A stretch of DNA of 64,000 nucleotides from Dryas octopetala (GCA_963921425.1 OY992835.1:15810001-15874000); one strand, 5' to 3'; counted from the first letter of the stretch, positions 30,260 to 40,528 are shown. Numbers and translations: made by a program. Notes: generated from the sequence alone by a model not told the origin.

Positions 30260-31385
30260 GAGAGGATCCCGATCTTGCAGACCATGACGACCTTGCCACT
30301 CAATGCTTCTCGAATAATGAACTTGAGAAAGTCGATCTAAAGGTATGTACATGATATAGTTGTTCAACCAAATAACATATGCCCATCACCATCGTATACG
30401 TACCTTTGATTCTTGCAAAGCCCCAATTTGCATAAACAGCAATAATTGTGGCAACCTTCATGAACAAACAAACATGAATCATGATCAATGGAATATATAT
30501 TAGTACGTAATTAATATGCAAAACAAACAGTAATTTCAAAACCAGATTGAACTAATTAAGTGAATTTGGTATATATATATCCTACTTAAAAATGGTTTTC
30601 AAAAATTTTATTCTTTATCTCATCTATAAATATTTCAGATATATGAAAATAAAAAACAGTTTCTGATCGAAAAGAATACCAAACCGCTCTAAAGTTCATG
30701 AAACTACTCACCAGCTGTGTTATGAGAAAGACCCCAAACACTAGACCATGGCGTTTTAAATTAGAGTAGCTTTGGGACCAAGTAACAAAGATAAGTGACT
30801 GACTTGCAAACACTCACTTGAAGGAAGACCGCTGCCCTAATTTCATCTGGGCTGTTCCTGATACTCGATCCTTACCCCATATTTGTCCTGCCATTTTCTA
30901 ATCAAGTAAATAATTTGCACTAATAACCTAGCATATGGAGAGTTTTAAGTTATAAACAAAAATTATGCCGATGGATCAACACCAGTACTGAAGTTACACT
31001 TTTTTGCAATGCATTGACACTTAATATCTTTAACGAGAACAAAAAACTCAAAATGTTAAATCTGAAAACTCATTAATTCCCAAAAACTTAATAAACTATA
31101 TTTAAACACACTCACAATAAGGTCCGATCAACCAAAAAAAATAATATGTTTAAAAACATGCATGTAGAAAGCAAGGGAAAAAGAATTTTTCGCACTACAA
31201 TATATTACACCCTAGTAACACTGCACATTGGTGTTGTTGGAAGAAAAACTATGTAAGTTAGATTTGACGCACAAGTGATTTGATGCCGTTTGAGTCCTTA
31301 TAAGTTTAAAATAAATAAATAAATACTCATTTGTACGTTAGTCTTGTTGAAAAAGTTATCATCAGAGTTGAGTTTTGAGATTAGT

Positions 31386-31574
31386 CCAAGCGGTGGAAAA
31401 ATTATAAGGTATAACCGATATACCGTCATTTGGTATAACCAATTCAACGTGTAAGAATTATTGGACGATGTGTTTTAGGGTATAGTATTAATAACATTCA
31501 CTCATATTATAACAAATAGACTGGTTATAACACGTGTCAATATAACAGTTATACAAAATAATTTCTCCAAGTGG
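31386..31574. mobile_element. MITE of the recurring family, full length
   Basis: It runs from 'ggaaaaattataaggtataacc' to 'gttatacaaaataatttct', about 190 bp, with inverted ends and the 'aattcaacgtgtaagaattattggac' type core. Flanks are CCAAGCGGT and CCAAGTGGC, a possible 9-bp target duplication with two differences, which would fit a Mutator-type origin. Confidence 0.7.
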
Positions 31575-31716
31575 CGATGATAGGTGAGATATGAATTAGG
31601 ATTACACTAAATTTAGAGTTCGGTTTCTTCAAATATAACAAAGACAAAAAGGGTTATCAATTAAAGACTTATCAATATTGAGTCCAATAAAAGAAAAAAG
31701 ACTTATGAATAATAAA

Positions 31717-32082
31717 GGGTTAAATACAAAAATGGTCCACGAATTTTACAGTGAATCTCAATTTGGTCTACTAACTATAAAAAGTATCAATTTGGTCCAC
31801 AAACTTTCCAAGTTGTATCAAACCAGTATAAATGTTAATTTTCATTCAAAAATTAACACAATTGGTCACATGAAAATGTGATGAACAGATTAAAATGCCT
31901 CTGAAAATGTGGTCACTTGTTGTACACATGACCAATTTTCGTTAAATTTTTCAATGAAAGTTAACGTTTGTACTGTTTTGGTACAACTTGAAAAGTTCGT
32001 GGACCAAATTGACACTTTTTATAGTTAATAGACCAAATTGAGATGCACTGTAAAGTTTGTGAACTATTTTTGTATTTAACTC
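31717..32082. mobile_element. Foldback MITE with 9-bp target duplication (MULE-type)
   Basis: The ends GGTTAAATACAAAAATGGTC and the inverted GAACTATTTTTGTATTTAACTC pair over about 130 bp. Flanks are AATAATAAA on both sides (31708-31716 and 32083-32091). Repeated 'aatttggtc' motifs in the TIRs resemble the outer end of the MuDR relic at 3.7 kb. It sits in a former intron of the H+-ATPase pseudogene. Confidence 0.85.
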
Positions 32083-32502
32083 AATAATAAAGTATTGATT
32101 TAGTTGGATTATAGGAATTAATTCTGTTTTCTTACTGGGAAAAGTCTAAATCGTGAGCCAACCAGAAGAAAACAACAGTGGAGAGAGCGAGGTAGGTGCC
32201 AAAGACAAGGCCAGTGAGAAAGATCTCCTTTATTTGGTGCTTCTTCTCCTTCTTACATGAGATTGAGTGTGGAGGAGGAAAATATGAATGTGGCTGCCTC
32301 AGGTCCTCTTCCCTCCTGTCGTTGCATCATGGATTATGAAAATCATCATAACCATGCAAAGTGAGAAACCAAACTTCCAGATGAGAGAAAGGAGCAGGAA
32401 ACTAAGGACTGCATGGGTTGTTACAGAAACACCATAGAGGGGGTACTGTAAAGTTGTAAACACAGTAATCCTTCATTCTCTGCTCCATGGCTATGCTTAT
32501 TG

Positions 32503-32503
<1 letters not shown>

Positions 32504-32540
<37 letters not shown>
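32504..32540. repeat. (TA)n microsatellite at the left MULE border
   Basis: About 18 TA units lie directly outside the left terminus of the FAR1-type MULE. A matching (TA)n tract flanks the right terminus at 40489-40524, so the element entered a TA microsatellite. Confidence 0.9.
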
Positions 32541-32542
<2 letters not shown>

Positions 32543-33595
32543 GAAGCTTCAGTTACGGGATCCCGCATACCAGCCTATTTGCGGGACTTGCTTGCTGGCC
32601 GTTGGATCTCTTTTAATGAGATCCAACAGTGGATATTTTAACTCTCTCTAACCCCGCATAACCCACTTAACCCATCCCCCAACCCGTGTAAGTCTAGCTA
32701 CAGAGAAAACCCACACCTGAAGAAGAACAGAGGCGCTGAACCTGAAGAAGAAGAGATCCACCGTCGAGCAGGGACGAAAGTCGGCCTTAGTGATCCGACG
32801 GTGCCGAGTGGAAGGGGGCGGGGACGCGACGGGTAAGGGAAGATCGTGTTTTGTTCGCGACGGCCAGGAGGGCTCGCGACGGAGAAACGTGGTGGGTTGT
32901 TCTTCGATTTGCGCTTTGACCGAAGCAACTCGGATTCGCCTCCCCAAATCTCTTGATTTTTCGATTTTCACGACGGGGAAGGGAGGTCAGGCTCGCGACA
33001 GGGAAGGGAGGCCAGGCTCGCGACGGGGAAGGGAGGCTCGCGACGAGTTTCAGGTATGTTCTTCTTGGTTTTTTGATTTGTATGATGAGATTTTCTTGAA
33101 ATATTTAGGATATGGTTTCAAACTGATTTGGGAGTTAGGGTTGGGGATTTGTGAATTTCGAAAAATCAAGATATTTGGGGTTTTTGTGTTTTTTCTTTGT
33201 AATTCCATTTTGGTTAGTCTTGTACAATTTATGCTTGGTATTGAAAGAGTTGCTGCATTGTTGGTTGCTGCATTGTTGGTTAGTCCTGTACAATTTTGGT
33301 TAGTCTTGTTGGTTGCTGAATTGTCTTGTACAATTCTATAATGTTTCTAAATTATATGAATCTGAAATCATGAACACATGTACAATTTATGCTTGGTATT
33401 GAAAGAGTTGCTGCATTGTTGGTTAGTCCTGTACAATTTTGGTTAGTCTTGTTGGTTGCTGAATTGTCTTGTACAATTCTATAATGTTTCTAAATTATAT
33501 GAATCTGAAATCATGAACACTAGATGGATTGGATAGCTCCATGTATTCAATTTATTTGGGCTTTTATTCTTAGAATTTGGGGTTTCATGAATGGT
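32541..33595 (+). repeat. Left terminal inverted repeat of the FAR1-type MULE, with likely promoter and 5' UTR intron
   Basis: It matches 39416-40488 in inverted orientation. The outer 210 bp and the inner 540 bp are nearly identical; the middle (about 32760-33045) differs and is GC-rich, with 'ggctcgcgacggggaaggga' type repeats. A GTATGT splice donor (after 'gacgagtttcag', 33052) occurs in both TIRs, so each TIR may supply a promoter, first exon and donor to the gene reading inward. The inner part carries a tandem duplication of about 155 bp (about 33223-33375 and 33378-33523). Confidence 0.9.
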
Positions 33596-33764
33596 TCTGT
33601 CACTGCCTAACTTGTGGTTGCAATTTTTTTTTTTTTGTGTGTGTGTGTAGATTTTAGTAGTTCTAAAATATCATTGCATAAAGTTCCCTCAGTTTGGTCT
33701 TTTCATTGAATGATAAGCATGGACAAAAGTGCATAATGGTAGCTGGTAATCAGTGAAATCCACA

Positions 33765-34175
33765 ATGTCTAATCGTAGCGGAAGCAGTAGTAGTGAAGTT
33801 CAACATAGGCCAAGACAACAACAATGTGTGTGTGGCAGTGTTTTGGAGTTGAAAATGTCTAAAACAGATAGGAATCCAAACCGTCTGTTTTGGACATGCA
33901 TGAATTGTGGGAAATTTATATGGGCTATTGAGAATTTAATTGATGACGTTCATGAATTAACAGTAAGATTTGATGTAATTGAGCAACAGCTTCGAACAAT
34001 GAGAAATTTGAACGAGACTGTGATTCGATTATCTGCACAGGTAGCCCATATTTCAAGGAAAAATGTAGCCCTTGAGGAAGAACTCCAGAGGAGGAACCAA
34101 GCTAGATTTGGCTTTCTCATGAAAACTGTTGTACTACTTTTGATGTTTTTTATGTTTAAAGTTACTTTGTTGTAA
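33765..34175 (+). CDS. GRF-type zinc finger protein with coiled coil and C-terminal membrane anchor
   Basis: It encodes 136 aa in a single coding exon. An in-frame GTG lies 12 bases upstream, but the first ATG is at 33765 (MSNRSGSSSS). Residues 21-55 form a GRF-type zinc finger: C21, C23, NPNRLFWTC (37-45), C48 and the FIWA end. The usual Gly in the NPGR motif is Asn here. Residues 60-112 are heptad-like and charged, consistent with a coiled coil. Residues 116-136 are hydrophobic, a likely tail anchor ending LL. Small plant GRF proteins with this layout are known but uncharacterised. GRF fingers in other proteins bind single-stranded nucleic acid. The gene reads inward from the left TIR and is probably element-encoded. 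A role in transposition is inference. Confidence 0.8.
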   Translation: MSNRSGSSSSEVQHRPRQQQCVCGSVLELKMSKTDRNPNRLFWTCMNCGKFIWAIENLIDDVHELTVRFDVIEQQLRTMRNLNETVIRLSAQVAHISRKNVALEEELQRRNQARFGFLMKTVVLLLMFFMFKVTLL

Positions 34176-34832
34176 TGTTTATTCCTTTTGTAACAAGAAC
34201 AAACTTGGTTGTATAATAGCTTTGGAATGAGGTATTCAAATCCTTACTTTTGTAATGGTTATGTATGAATGATGGCCATGTGTGTTCTAAAAATTTGACA
34301 ATGTTCTTGGTAGAATGATTATTGCATTAATTGGAAGCTCTTTGTCTTTGTGTTGGAAGCCAGAATCATTCAGTACAACCCACATAACTTTAAAATCACC
34401 AACCAAATTGGATTATGTTTGAAGAAAAGTTTAAACACAAGTACATTATCTCATTGCTCGAGAAACTATGCTCTGATCACTTTCATGTTTACTGTATGTA
34501 ATCAAAATGCAAAAAGACAAACTTCGAATGAGTTGGAATGTCAAACTTAACATTTTTCAAATCAATATTTGTCCTAAAGCACCATAAATGGAGATACAAA
34601 TAGTCCACTGCACCAACACAACATATATTTGCATTTCTAGCGACTTCTTATTTCATACAATGGGTGGTTAGTCAGGGCAGATTAGGTATCGAGGGTGTAT
34701 GTCAGAAGTCATATAGTATATATAGAAGGCATTCACATTTTGTCTGCATCTTCTGAAGTTTGTAAAACCAACAAAAACATCTTCAACAGGAAAAACCTGA
34801 AAGGGTGCAGCAGGTCTTGGCGGAGCCACTTC
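34176..34832. other. MULE interior, 3' flank of the GRF gene
   Basis: The sequence is AT-rich without a gene. It likely contains the 3' UTR of the GRF gene and perhaps captured non-coding DNA near 34700-34832. Confidence 0.5.
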
Positions 34833-35707
34833 TCAAAGAGAGCTTTCAATTGCTGCAGCTTCAAAAAAAGGAACAAATTGTTTGAGTCCTGCGGGAAGCC
34901 AATCATAATGCTTGGAGAAGTCTAAAATCCATCCAATCACTTCGCCCCCACATCTGAGAGTGGAGAAAGAAAATTTAAGCATCAATAACCAAAGGAGAAA
35001 AGCAAGCACAGGCTTCTAAGATGACTAATTTTACCACCAAAAAAAAAAAAACAAAGCTTCAAAAATATGATGAATATAAATCATGTAATTTGCAAAATAA
35101 GCAAGTTAGATAAGAACTTAAGTAATGAATCCTAAATTTTGTGAAGACCAGGGACTTCCATCCTTAGGGTTCAACTACACAAAGTATACAGTATTTCCCG
35201 GGGAGGGAGAACAATTAGCTTCCAAAAATATCAACAATATCAACGTGACAGCATCAGCCACAATGCTTGTTGATATGTGGTAAGCCGCATCCATCCCATG
35301 TTTATCCCTAAACTACACAATTCAGTATGTGCAAAAACAAGATTCTTGTTTTGCTCTGTTCTTAATTCTTACATAGTTTCATTATCTTCAGCAGTGTTTT
35401 CCTTCATTCACCTTTTGTGTGTGCATGTGCATAAGATTTTGGAAGATTTGATTACCCAAAACTTACCAGTATCATTGTTCGATGATTCGTCTTTTTTCCC
35501 TGGAGCATGTTCTTGAAGAAACTCCTGGATCGATGTCCAATATTGATCACCACCAGCAAGCCAAGTATCCATATGCATGCCAGTAGGAAATTCCACAAAG
35601 ACACATCGCCTATTATGAGCAGCTGCTTTAGCATACAGCATTTGCATATGGAACGGAGGAATCATCTCATCTTGCAAGCCAGACAGAAAGAGGATTGGCT
35701 GCTTAAT
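34833..35707 (-). pseudogene. Captured fragment of a WAV2/ABHD13-like alpha/beta-hydrolase gene
   Basis: The minus-strand exon 35707-35467 starts after an AG acceptor (tgtag) and ends at a GTAAGT donor. It reads IKQPILFLSGLQDEM, FHMQMLYAKAAAHNR and EFPTGMHMDTWLAGGDQYW. This is the C-terminal part of the plant WAV2 (Bem46/ABHD13) family, including the Asp of LQDEM and the His of GMHMD of the catalytic triad. A possible next exon (34888-34833, GLKQFVPFFEAAAIESSL then stop) follows a cgcag acceptor in matching phase, but I cannot confirm that it belongs. The upstream part with the nucleophilic Ser is absent. Intron borders indicate DNA-level capture by the MULE. No promoter is evident. Confidence 0.85.
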
Positions 35708-36577
35708 CTACATTTAAGATGGTCATACATGAGGGATCAGTAAACTTCTGATATCAGCAAGAAAAGTGGCTCACAGAACTTTATTGATTTTAAGGCACTG
35801 CAACTGCTACTTAGCAAGGGAGTTTTACAGCTTTAAAAATCATGTCTTATTGGTACTAGCATTGCAAGAGGTAATATCAATACAGATTTTTACACTTGCC
35901 AAAACCAAATATATGCAAACTGGCTCAAATACTTTTATTTCACCCAGATATTCTGCATAGGACCAACAATTGAAGATCCCAGAGCAGGACAGTAGTGGAG
36001 AAATCCCAGGGGCCAAGTGAGTGCAGAAGCACAAAACCAATGAAGCAGAACCAGACAACACCTCAACACAAAAAGCAAAAAAAAAAAAAAGCATAGCTTT
36101 TTAGCAGCATTCTCAGAAACACTCTTAAACAAAGTTACGATGTTTACCACTTTACCTTTAAGATCCTTATGCCTACAACTATTGTGCATAGGTGAAATAA
36201 AACTAGCTCAAATGAAGAAAGGAAGGAACTTAACCAAATCAGAGAGTAGAGGCTGAGGGCGTCCCCCAATTTAAACAAAGTTGTGCTGAGGTCCAAGCAC
36301 ACAAAACAACACTTAATCCCAGTATATCCTCTCTTAAAAAAGCCATAAAGCCCCATGTATGCACTCTCAACTCCTGCTCCTGCGTCGATCCTTCAGACCA
36401 TTACTGCAAAAGTTCAACATATAAAGATGCATAATTTATAATTTAATCAGAATGAGACAACTCAACCAGCCATACCAACATTGGATACATCAAGCATTTA
36501 AAACATTAAACACCAAAGATTTCATTATACATACTACAAAGAACAATTGGAATCAGAAAATTCAAAGTGCTACTTAG
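35708..36577. other. MULE interior, non-coding, possibly captured intron
   Basis: It lies just upstream (minus strand) of the captured hydrolase exon and has no recognisable exon. Short minus-strand frames at 35840-36356 are hydrophobic but match no family known to me. It may be captured intron sequence. Confidence 0.4.
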
Positions 36578-39396
36578 TTAAACAACACTCCTAGAAAACC
36601 CTCTAGCCTTAAAAGCAGCTCCATGTTTTCGGCTGTTGTTCAGAAGTAAAGTGCGTTCCCTTTCCTTTTCTCGCTTCTCCCTTCTCAACTGTTCTTCCCT
36701 CAATTCTTCCAATGTCTTTTTTCCACTCTTGTTCTTCTTCTCCTCTTTGACCCCTCTGTGACCCCTCTTGAATGGATAGCAGAAAAAAGAAAACACAGCA
36801 GCCACTTATGGAAAACACAGCAGCCCATCATTCTGATAAAAATAAAAATAAAATAAAAAAAGAGCAAGTACCATTACTAACAGCAGCCCATCATCCTGAT
36901 ATCAGTACGTTGAAGACCTACAACGAAATAAAAAATAACTCAAATCAACTAACAAAGTCTATATTACCTCTGACGAAGAGCTATCATCATCCAAGGCCTC
37001 AACTTGAGAGTCATTAGGCTCTTGGGGATCAGAAGACCTACCAGAAAATATAAAAAAACTCAAATTAATCAAACCAATCACCTACAATTAGACAAATAAT
37101 GCAGCAACAACAAAAAAACTCAAAAATAGCAAATGAAGAATTAGTGGCAGAAAGGTACAACTTCATACCTATTTAATAGCAGTGGACAATTTCTTTTGTC
37201 ATGAGACACTCCAGTTTTCCCACAACCATTACAGCGCCTACCATTTTCACGTCGCTTTCCTTTCGACTTTTCTTTTCCTTTCTTAAGTCTTTTTCCACTC
37301 CCTTTAAACTTAACTGGATCCGGCTCATTATAACTAGCATCACAAGTAACACTCGGTCTATTAGAAACTCCAACACAAGAGCCAGTACTACCAATGTTTA
37401 AGATGGCCTCAATCTGGTCACTAACAGAATCCATGGCCTCACAAAATATTTGTCTTGCCTCATCATTTAATATGGCCTTATCAATCACATATGAGTATCG
37501 GTGGAATAAAGTACTACGTTTTTCAAGCAATGATTTGTCAATATTTATCTCCACACCAGAGTTGTCCACCACAACATCATCTTTAGCAGATCTAGTCCAT
37601 CTCCTCAAAATGTATTGATCCGGCAAGATATGGAGTTGACGTACCTTATGTAAAAATGATAAAATATGGCTGCATGGAATTCCTGCACAGTCGAACATCT
37701 GACAGCTACATGATGCAAAGTCCAGAGACTTGTCATACATAATCTCCCGAACTCTCCCACTATGATCATCCATGTAACTTTTATAAATGCAATTAGTGAC
37801 ACTCTCTCTGATAAGCTCTGTGTTATAGTTGTAACTCTCCCACAACTCATCTTGAAACTTATAAAAATATTTGCGCGTGTAAATGTCAGCCATTTGCTTT
37901 TCCATCTTAATAGGGCACTTAAGTCTAGGCTTCTCAGTGATATCAGTGTGATCTGCCATAACCTCATTTTGACGCTGTCGTAAAAGTCCCCTATTGAATT
38001 GAATCATGAAGTCCACCAAAGAATTGGTCTTGGCCACATATCCCTTGAAGAATGAGTGCCCACTTTCTGCTCGTTGACTACTAGACATGTCAGCTCTGAA
38101 AACATGGTTTACATAGGCTGGCACCCATTTAAATCTAATTTCATATAGTGATTGCAGCCACTTATTTTCTTTTAACCCACTTTTTTCAAGAATATCCTTC
38201 CACCTTGAGTCAAACTCATCTCTACTCTCTGATGTCCAAACACAACGTTTGAAGTCATCCCAGTAATCAGTATATTTGACCGTGTCAAGTTTCTCGGAGA
38301 ATTTATTTAGAATATGCCAGCTACAATATCTGTGAAATGTGTTGGGGAGAGTTTCTCCAATTGCTTTTGTCATTGCTGGATCTTGATCAGTAATAATCAT
38401 CTTAGGAGCATGACCTGGCATAACTTTCAAAAATTCTCTGAATAACCAATTGAATGAGTTTGTAGTCTCATCACTCAAGAATGCCCCAGATAAAATGATT
38501 GTCTGGCCATGATTGTTTACCCCCATCATTGGTGCGAATATCATCCCATACCGATTAGTGTTGTAGGTAGTGTCGAAGATAACCACATCACCATAGAAAC
38601 CATATGCTTTCCTAGAATTTGCATCTGACCAAAAACAATGAGTTATCTTCTGTTTGTCATCTGCTTTGATCTTGTAAGTGAATCCAGAATTTCTCTCTTG
38701 TTCCAACAGAAAATGGTCCCGTAACATGTTTCCATCATGCCCCTTCAACTCAGCACGCTTATCTCTGCGATAGTTGTACATATCTTGCATTGTACAACCA
38801 ATGTTTTCAATTCCTCCTGATTGCACTCCAAAAATGTCAAATTGTCGATGAGGGGGTATGTTCACCATGCTTAGTTGTTCACTTAATGATTTTTGAGCAC
38901 TTGAAAATCGACGACGAGACTTCATCAAGTGGCGTCTTCGTGGGCTTACCAAGGCATGGGTGTGAGCCTCATCAAAGATGGTGACTACAAATCCACCTAC
39001 TTTCGACTTCACAATTATCAATCTCGCTTTACAACTTTCTCTTCCTACTCCACGACGCCTTTTTTCGGTACCTTTCAATTCTTTTGGGCCTTCTCCCTCT
39101 TTATTGCACACAAACTCCTTCCTTGTGATCTCATTATCCTTACCCTTCTTAATTGAGTGACTTCGAATGTCAAATCCAACATTCTGTGCATATCTAGTGT
39201 AATAGTGTTCAGCTTCTTCAACTGTCTGAAATTGTTGACCTTTGAATGGCTTCAACTCATTGTTTTCTTCATCATTGGCATTACACATAAATGAATTTCC
39301 TTCTGACTCACTTTCCAATGGAGCTACCATCTCATTAGCTTCTACCATTACCATCTCATTAGCTTCTACAACTACCATCTCATTAGCTTCTGCCAT
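36578..39396 (-). CDS. FAR1/FHY3-like MULE transposase with SWIM finger and probable C-terminal exons
   Basis: The main open exon starts at ATG 39396, just after a probable 'tgcag' acceptor inside the TIR edge; an in-frame ATG at 39477 lies in the TIR and is less likely. N-terminal: three EANEMV repeats (3-24), then a FAR1 DNA-binding domain (about 55-150). The catalytic MULE domain has D275 (FDTTY), D337 (TDQDPAM) and E444 (QRAESGH). A SWIM finger follows (C563, C565, C575, H577), then a basic stretch and a CCHC knuckle (C722, C725, H732, C737). The open frame stops at 37141. A GTATGA donor after 37169 joins in phase to 37037-36968 (acidic, SSDPQEPNDSQ onward) and then 36766-36578 (basic helix KKTLEELREEQLRREKREK), giving about 828 aa. 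The single-exon version has 751 aa. No catalytic residue is missing, so it could be active. Confidence 0.9.
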
Positions 39397-39415
39397 CACT
39401 GCACCTGCATTTTGA

Positions 39416-40485
39416 AAACCCCAAATTCTAAGAATAAAAGCCCAAATAAATTGAATACATGGAGCTATCCAATCCATCTAGTGTTCATGATTTCATATTC
39501 ATATAATTTAGAAACATTATAGAATTGTACAAGACAATTCAGCAACCAACAAGACTAACCAAAATTGTACAGGACTAACCAACAATGCAGCAACCAACAA
39601 TGCAGCAACTCTTTCAATACCAAGCATAAATTGTACATGTGTTCATGATTTCAGATTTATATAATTTAGAAACATTATAGAATTGTACAAGACAATTCAG
39701 CAACCAACAAGACTAACCAAAATTGTACAGGACTAACCAACAATGCAGCAACCAACAATGCAGCAACTCTTTCAATACCAAGCATAAATTGTACAAGACT
39801 AACCAAAATGGAATTACAAAGAAAAAACACAAAAACCCCAAATATCTTGATTTTTCGAAATTCACAAATCCCCAACCCTAACTCCCAAATCAGTTTGAAA
39901 CCATATCCTAAATATTTCAAGAAAATCTCATCATACAAATCAAAAAACCAAGAAGAACATACCTCAAACTCGTCGCGAGCCTCCCTTCCCCGTCGCCAGC
40001 CTGGCCTCCCTTCCCCGTCGTCAGCCTGACCTCCCTGTCCCGTCGTCAGCTTCCCTTCCCCGTCACGAGCCTGGCCTGCCTTCCCTGTCGCGAGCTTCCC
40101 TTCTCGACGGGTGGGTTTTGCGTTAATGGATCTCTTGTTCGTCTGTTCAGCGCCTCAGTTTTCAATTCGCATTTTCTCTGTAGCTAGGCTGTTCTATTAC
40201 ATGAGTTGGGGGGTGGGTTAAGGGGGTTCGACTGTTGCGTTAATGGATCTCTTCTTCTTCAGGTTCAGCGCCTCTGTTCTTCTTCAGGTTCAGCGCCTCT
40301 GTTCTTCTTCAGGTGTGGGTTTTCTCTGTAGCTAGACTTACACGGGTTGGGGGATGGGTTAAGTGGGTTATGCGGGGTTAGAGAGAGTTAAAATATCCAC
40401 TGTTGGATCTCATTAAAAGAGATCCAACGGCCAGCAAGCAAGTCCCGCAAATAGGCTGGTATGCGGGATCCCGTAACTGAAGCTT

Positions 40486-40488
<3 letters not shown>
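39416..40488 (-). repeat. Right terminal inverted repeat of the FAR1-type MULE, with likely promoter and 5' UTR intron
   Basis: It is the inverted counterpart of 32541-33595. It holds the same GTATGT donor (minus strand, near 39960) and the same inner 155-bp tandem duplication, here with one extra 15-base subunit. Its GC-rich block (about 39965-40120) has more 'gctcgcgacggggaaggga'-like units, and the outer part carries a partly duplicated 'gaagaagaacagaggcgctgaacct' type segment and a second degenerate terminus-like stretch (about 40130-40240). It likely drives transposase transcription. Confidence 0.9.

Positions 40489-40524
<36 letters not shown>
40489..40524. repeat. (TA)n microsatellite at the right MULE border
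   Basis: It continues the TA tract broken by the element insertion. Confidence 0.9.

Positions 40525-40527
<3 letters not shown>

Positions 40528-40528
<1 letters not shown>

Larger units (their letters stand above)
30260..32385 (-). pseudogene. Plasma-membrane H+-ATPase (P3A type) fragment, degenerate
   Basis: Minus-strand blocks match the C-terminal membrane domain of plant proton pumps in the right order. They are LIWKFGFSLCMVMMIFI (32385-32318), [20 protein letters not shown] (32231-32153), IRNSPDEIRAAVFLQVS (about 30868-30811), SQSLIFVTWSQSYSNLKRHG leading to FLITQL (30805-30710), VATIIAVYANWGFARIKG (about 30470-30415), AYVIWLNNYIMYIPLD (about 30395-30325) and FLKFIIREALSGK (about 30320-30280). 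Some intron borders survive, for example a GTGAGT donor after TQL and an acceptor before VATII, where the family also reads QLVATLIAVYANW. Frames change between blocks, a stop interrupts the region after the first block, and the ATPase core with the phosphorylation Asp is missing. It is therefore a truncated dead copy. Two MITEs lie between the 32.15-kb and 30.87-kb blocks. Confidence 0.88.
32541..40488. mobile_element. FAR1-type Mutator-like element, apparently complete, two convergent genes
   Basis: The 7948-bp element is bounded by inverted termini AGGAAGCTTCAGTTACGGG (left) and its complement ending at 40488, and lies in a TA microsatellite, so the target duplication cannot be read cleanly. 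The TIRs are about 1.06 kb. Inside are a GRF zinc-finger gene on the + strand near the left end, a FAR1/MULE/SWIM transposase gene on the - strand near the right end, and a captured host gene fragment between them. The transposase frame is open over more than 750 codons with all catalytic residues, and the TIRs are almost identical outside one GC-rich block. The element therefore looks young and possibly autonomous. The two genes converge, as mudrA and mudrB do in maize MuDR. Confidence 0.92.

Noticed and set aside
33172-33341. Hydrophobic open frame in the left TIR, repeated at 39675-39938
   Set aside because: It lies in the probable 5' UTR intron of the MULE genes and is interrupted by the tandem repeat; present twice only because the TIRs are inverted copies.
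33753-33764. GTG start for the GRF protein
   Set aside because: Plant nuclear genes start at ATG, which follows four codons later at 33765.
36774-36805. Met start for the KKTLEELREE segment as a separate small gene
   Set aside because: The first residues are intron-like and the segment joins in phase to the transposase as a terminal exon.
39397-39477. Upstream transposase start (MDWIAPC) inside the TIR
   Set aside because: The same ATG occurs in the other TIR where it leads nowhere, and a 'tgcag' acceptor lies just before the ATG at 39396.
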